DNA from: JAITWN01 sp050486285
GTDB lineage: Bacteria; Pseudomonadota; Gammaproteobacteria; SZUA-140
Reading direction: 5' to 3'
DNA: 7,928 nucleotides
Assembly: GCA_050486285.1 (NCBI GenBank)
Contig: JBJHCZ010000031.1
Coordinates: 1 to 7,928 of the forward strand
The notes under the pieces were generated by a model, which did no database searches, had not been told where the DNA came from, and saw only the letters and a program-made list of their open reading frames with translations. Positions 6,804 through 7,928 of the stretch are shown here, in pieces (positions within the stretch are counted from its first letter, which is position 1; each line of letters starts with the position of its first letter). Made by a program: the position numbers and the translations under genes.

Positions 6804-7208
6804 TCAGGGAAACTGGATCTTGCCGCCGCCCGGCAGGCCGCCGAGGCCGCCCATCCCGCCCTGTCCGCCGCCCTGCGGGATCACGATCGAGGACGCTGCC
6901 TCGCGGCGCATCTCCTTCAGTTCCTCGATGGTCTCCTCTGCCGCCTGCTGCGCCGCGGCGCCGAAGCGGGCCGCCGCCTCCTCGAGCGAGGCGGCCTCGA
7001 TCTCGAATTGCAGCGGCAGCGCGCCGAGCGGCGTCAGCATCTGGGTCTGGCCGACATAGTGCACCGGCCTGGCCGGGTCGTCGCTGCCGTCGCGTCGTAG
7101 CGGGATCAGGCGCCGCAGGGTGCCGAGCTTGCGGTCGGTGAAGGTCTCCTCGCGGTAGAGTTCCGACGGATTCATCTCGAAGCCGCCGCCCTGTCCGGTG
7201 TCGTTCAT
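6804..7208 (-). CDS. Conserved-looking 134-aa cytoplasmic protein of unknown function, paired with the R3H ATPase
   Basis: I do not recognise a named family. The 134-aa product has no signal peptide or membrane segment. The core runs from NPSELYREETFTDRKLGTL (13-31) through YVGQTQMLTPLGALPLQFEIEA (51-72), a mixed beta-type stretch, then an Ala/Glu-rich amphipathic helix (about 74-106), RREAASSIVIP and a glycine-rich tail (GGGQGGMGGLGGLPGGG, 113-129). Parts of the core resemble small proteins I recall annotated only as 'cytoplasmic protein' in diverse bacteria. Start ATG 7206-7208 has GAGG 6 nt upstream; other in-frame starts upstream lack this. It is first in a two-gene unit with the ATPase 38 bp downstream, which suggests a partner or regulator of that ATPase, by context only. 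Confidence 0.78.
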   Translation of the reverse strand: MNDTGQGGGFEMNPSELYREETFTDRKLGTLRRLIPLRRDGSDDPARPVHYVGQTQMLTPLGALPLQFEIEAASLEEAAARFGAAAQQAAEETIEELKEMRREAASSIVIPQGGGQGGMGGLGGLPGGGKIQFP

Positions 7209-7335
7209 GACTGTCCTCGCCTGTCTTGTTCTGTGCTGAAAGATTAGCAGATATCGCGCCGGCGGGGGTATGACCGTGTCCACGTCCGCACGCGTGGTGT
7301 AACATGGGCCGATCGACGATACGCGGGAGGCAGGC
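7209..7335. promoter_or_regulatory. Divergent intergenic region
   Basis: The 127 bp between two outward-facing start codons must hold the promoters of both units. The best hexamer toward the plus-strand gene is TAACAT (7300-7305), without a good -35; toward the minus-strand pair there is only a weak TAATCT. A small dyad, CCACG (7280-7284) and CGTGG (7293-7297), lies in the middle and could be an operator. Nothing stronger is visible. Confidence 0.35.
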
Positions 7336-7803
7336 ATGATCGAAAAGGTGATATCCGGCGGACAGACCGGCGTCGACCGGGCCGCGCTCGACGCGGCGAT
7401 CGCCGCCGGCCTCCCCTGCGGCGGCTGGTGTCCCGCCGGCCGGCACGCCGACGACGGGCCGATCCCCGATCGCTACCCGCTGCAGGAGACCGCCGGCATG
7501 GACCACACCGTGCGTACCGAGCACAACGTGCGCGACTCCGACGGCACGCTGATGCTCTATCGCGGTTCGCTGCAGGGCGGCACTGCCTACGCGGTGCTGA
7601 TGGCCGGTCACCTCAAACGCCCGGTGCTGGCGCTGAATCTCGATCAGCCCACCGACCCGGCCTCGGTCGCGGCATGGATCGCCGAGCACGGCATCCGCGT
7701 GCTGCACATCGGCGGGCAGCGCGAATCGAGCAGTCCCGGTATCTATGCCGCGGCGCGGACGCTGATCGAGGCGATCCTCGCCCGGGCGCGCGCCGGGATC
7801 TGA
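7336..7803 (+). CDS. YpsA-like 'putative molybdenum carrier' protein (SLOG superfamily)
   Basis: 155 aa. The opening ISGGQTGVDRAALDAAI (6-22), then GGWCPAGRHADDGPIPDRYP (29-48), RTEHNVRDSDGTLML (60-74), QGGTAYAV (80-87) and ESSSPGIY (130-137) are the hallmark blocks of the family annotated as putative molybdenum carrier (MoCo carrier-like, circularly permuted YpsA group). These belong to the SLOG Rossmann-like superfamily, which binds nucleotide-type ligands; the molybdenum role is a label more than a proven function. Near-full family length, no truncation. ATG 7336-7338 has a strong GGGAGG 5 nt upstream. It is divergent from the 134-aa gene/ATPase pair, with 127 bp between, and appears to be a single-gene unit. 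Confidence 0.9.
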   Translation: MIEKVISGGQTGVDRAALDAAIAAGLPCGGWCPAGRHADDGPIPDRYPLQETAGMDHTVRTEHNVRDSDGTLMLYRGSLQGGTAYAVLMAGHLKRPVLALNLDQPTDPASVAAWIAEHGIRVLHIGGQRESSSPGIYAAARTLIEAILARARAGI

Positions 7804-7825
7804 TTCGCAGAACCAGCCGTCTGTC

Positions 7826-7848
7826 GAGAAGGCCCGCCGGGTTTTCTC
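7826..7848. repeat. Stem-loop downstream of the YpsA-like gene
   Basis: GAGAAGGCCC (7826-7835) pairs with GGGTTTTCTC (7839-7848): ten pairs including two G-U on the plus-strand RNA, with a 3-nt loop, starting 23 nt after the stop codon. The T residues are inside the stem and no U-tail follows, so termination is possible but not well supported. Confidence 0.5.
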
Positions 7849-7860
7849 CGCGAATGGCTC

Positions 7861-7903
7861 GCCTCGCTGCCGCTTCGCGGCACCCTTCGGGCTCCGGCGA
7901 GGC
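7861..7903. repeat. REP-like branched palindrome
   Basis: GCCTCGC (7861-7867) and GCGAGGC (7897-7903) enclose two adjoining hairpins, TGCCGC-TTC-GCGGCA (7868-7882) and CCC-TTC-GGG (7883-7891), giving a three-way-junction shape. The rest of the gene-free tail to 7928 has a repeated GCTGCGC. This is the form of a REP-type intergenic repeat; no second copy is present in the window, so dispersal is unproven. Confidence 0.5.
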
Positions 7904-7928
7904 TGCGCTTGACTTCGCTGCGCAAACC

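Noticed and set aside
6766..7707. N-terminal extension of the R3H ATPase frame to 835 aa
   Set aside because: It passes through the 134-aa gene in another frame and antisense to the YpsA-like gene; ATG 6765 has a good Shine-Dalgarno and begins the recognisable protein.

Overview
This is a high-GC (visibly G+C-rich, with strong G/C third-position bias) chromosomal segment from a proteobacterium, most likely a gammaproteobacterium. The best taxonomic clue is the three-gene set glrK-qseG-glrR (sensor kinase, lipoprotein, sigma-54-type response regulator), in the same order as in Enterobacteriaceae. Against that stand a LexA whose promoter lacks the enterobacterial CTGT-N8-ACAG box and a Ycf45-like R3H ATPase better known from cyanobacteria and plastids. 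A high-GC gammaproteobacterium outside Enterobacterales is the safest reading; genus cannot be told.

Layout, left to right. Positions 1-116 hold the 3' end of an IS30-family transposase gene (+), too short to stand out as an ORF. Positions 124-221 are a G/C-rich compound palindrome with no gene. lexA lies on the minus strand (224-820) behind a well-formed promoter whose 17-bp spacer and start region each carry one copy of a 17-bp inverted box, the likely LexA operators. A 21-bp perfect inverted repeat (903-976) separates lexA from the glr operon. The glr operon (985-4389, minus) has its three genes overlapping, so they are almost certainly translationally coupled.

Upstream of glrK, and separated from it by a short hairpin, is a pair of small nucleic-acid-binding genes on the minus strand: an RRM protein (4430-4699) and a CspA-type cold-shock protein (4812-5018). 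The csp gene has its own sigma-70-like promoter and a leader of about 137 nt. Further upstream, still on the minus strand, a two-gene unit encodes a 134-aa conserved-looking protein of unknown function and a 521-aa P-loop ATPase with a C-terminal R3H domain (Ycf45/SpoIIIAA-like). Divergently from it, on the plus strand, runs a YpsA-like 'putative molybdenum carrier' protein of the SLOG superfamily. The right end (7804-7928) is gene-free and made of stem-loops resembling REP-type repeats.

The window is therefore mostly housekeeping and stress regulation: SOS response, envelope-stress signalling and RNA chaperones. The less familiar parts are the R3H ATPase pair, the unusual lexA operator geometry, the altered sigma-54-contact loop of GlrR, and several structured intergenic repeats. 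No CRISPR array, rRNA or tRNA was seen.
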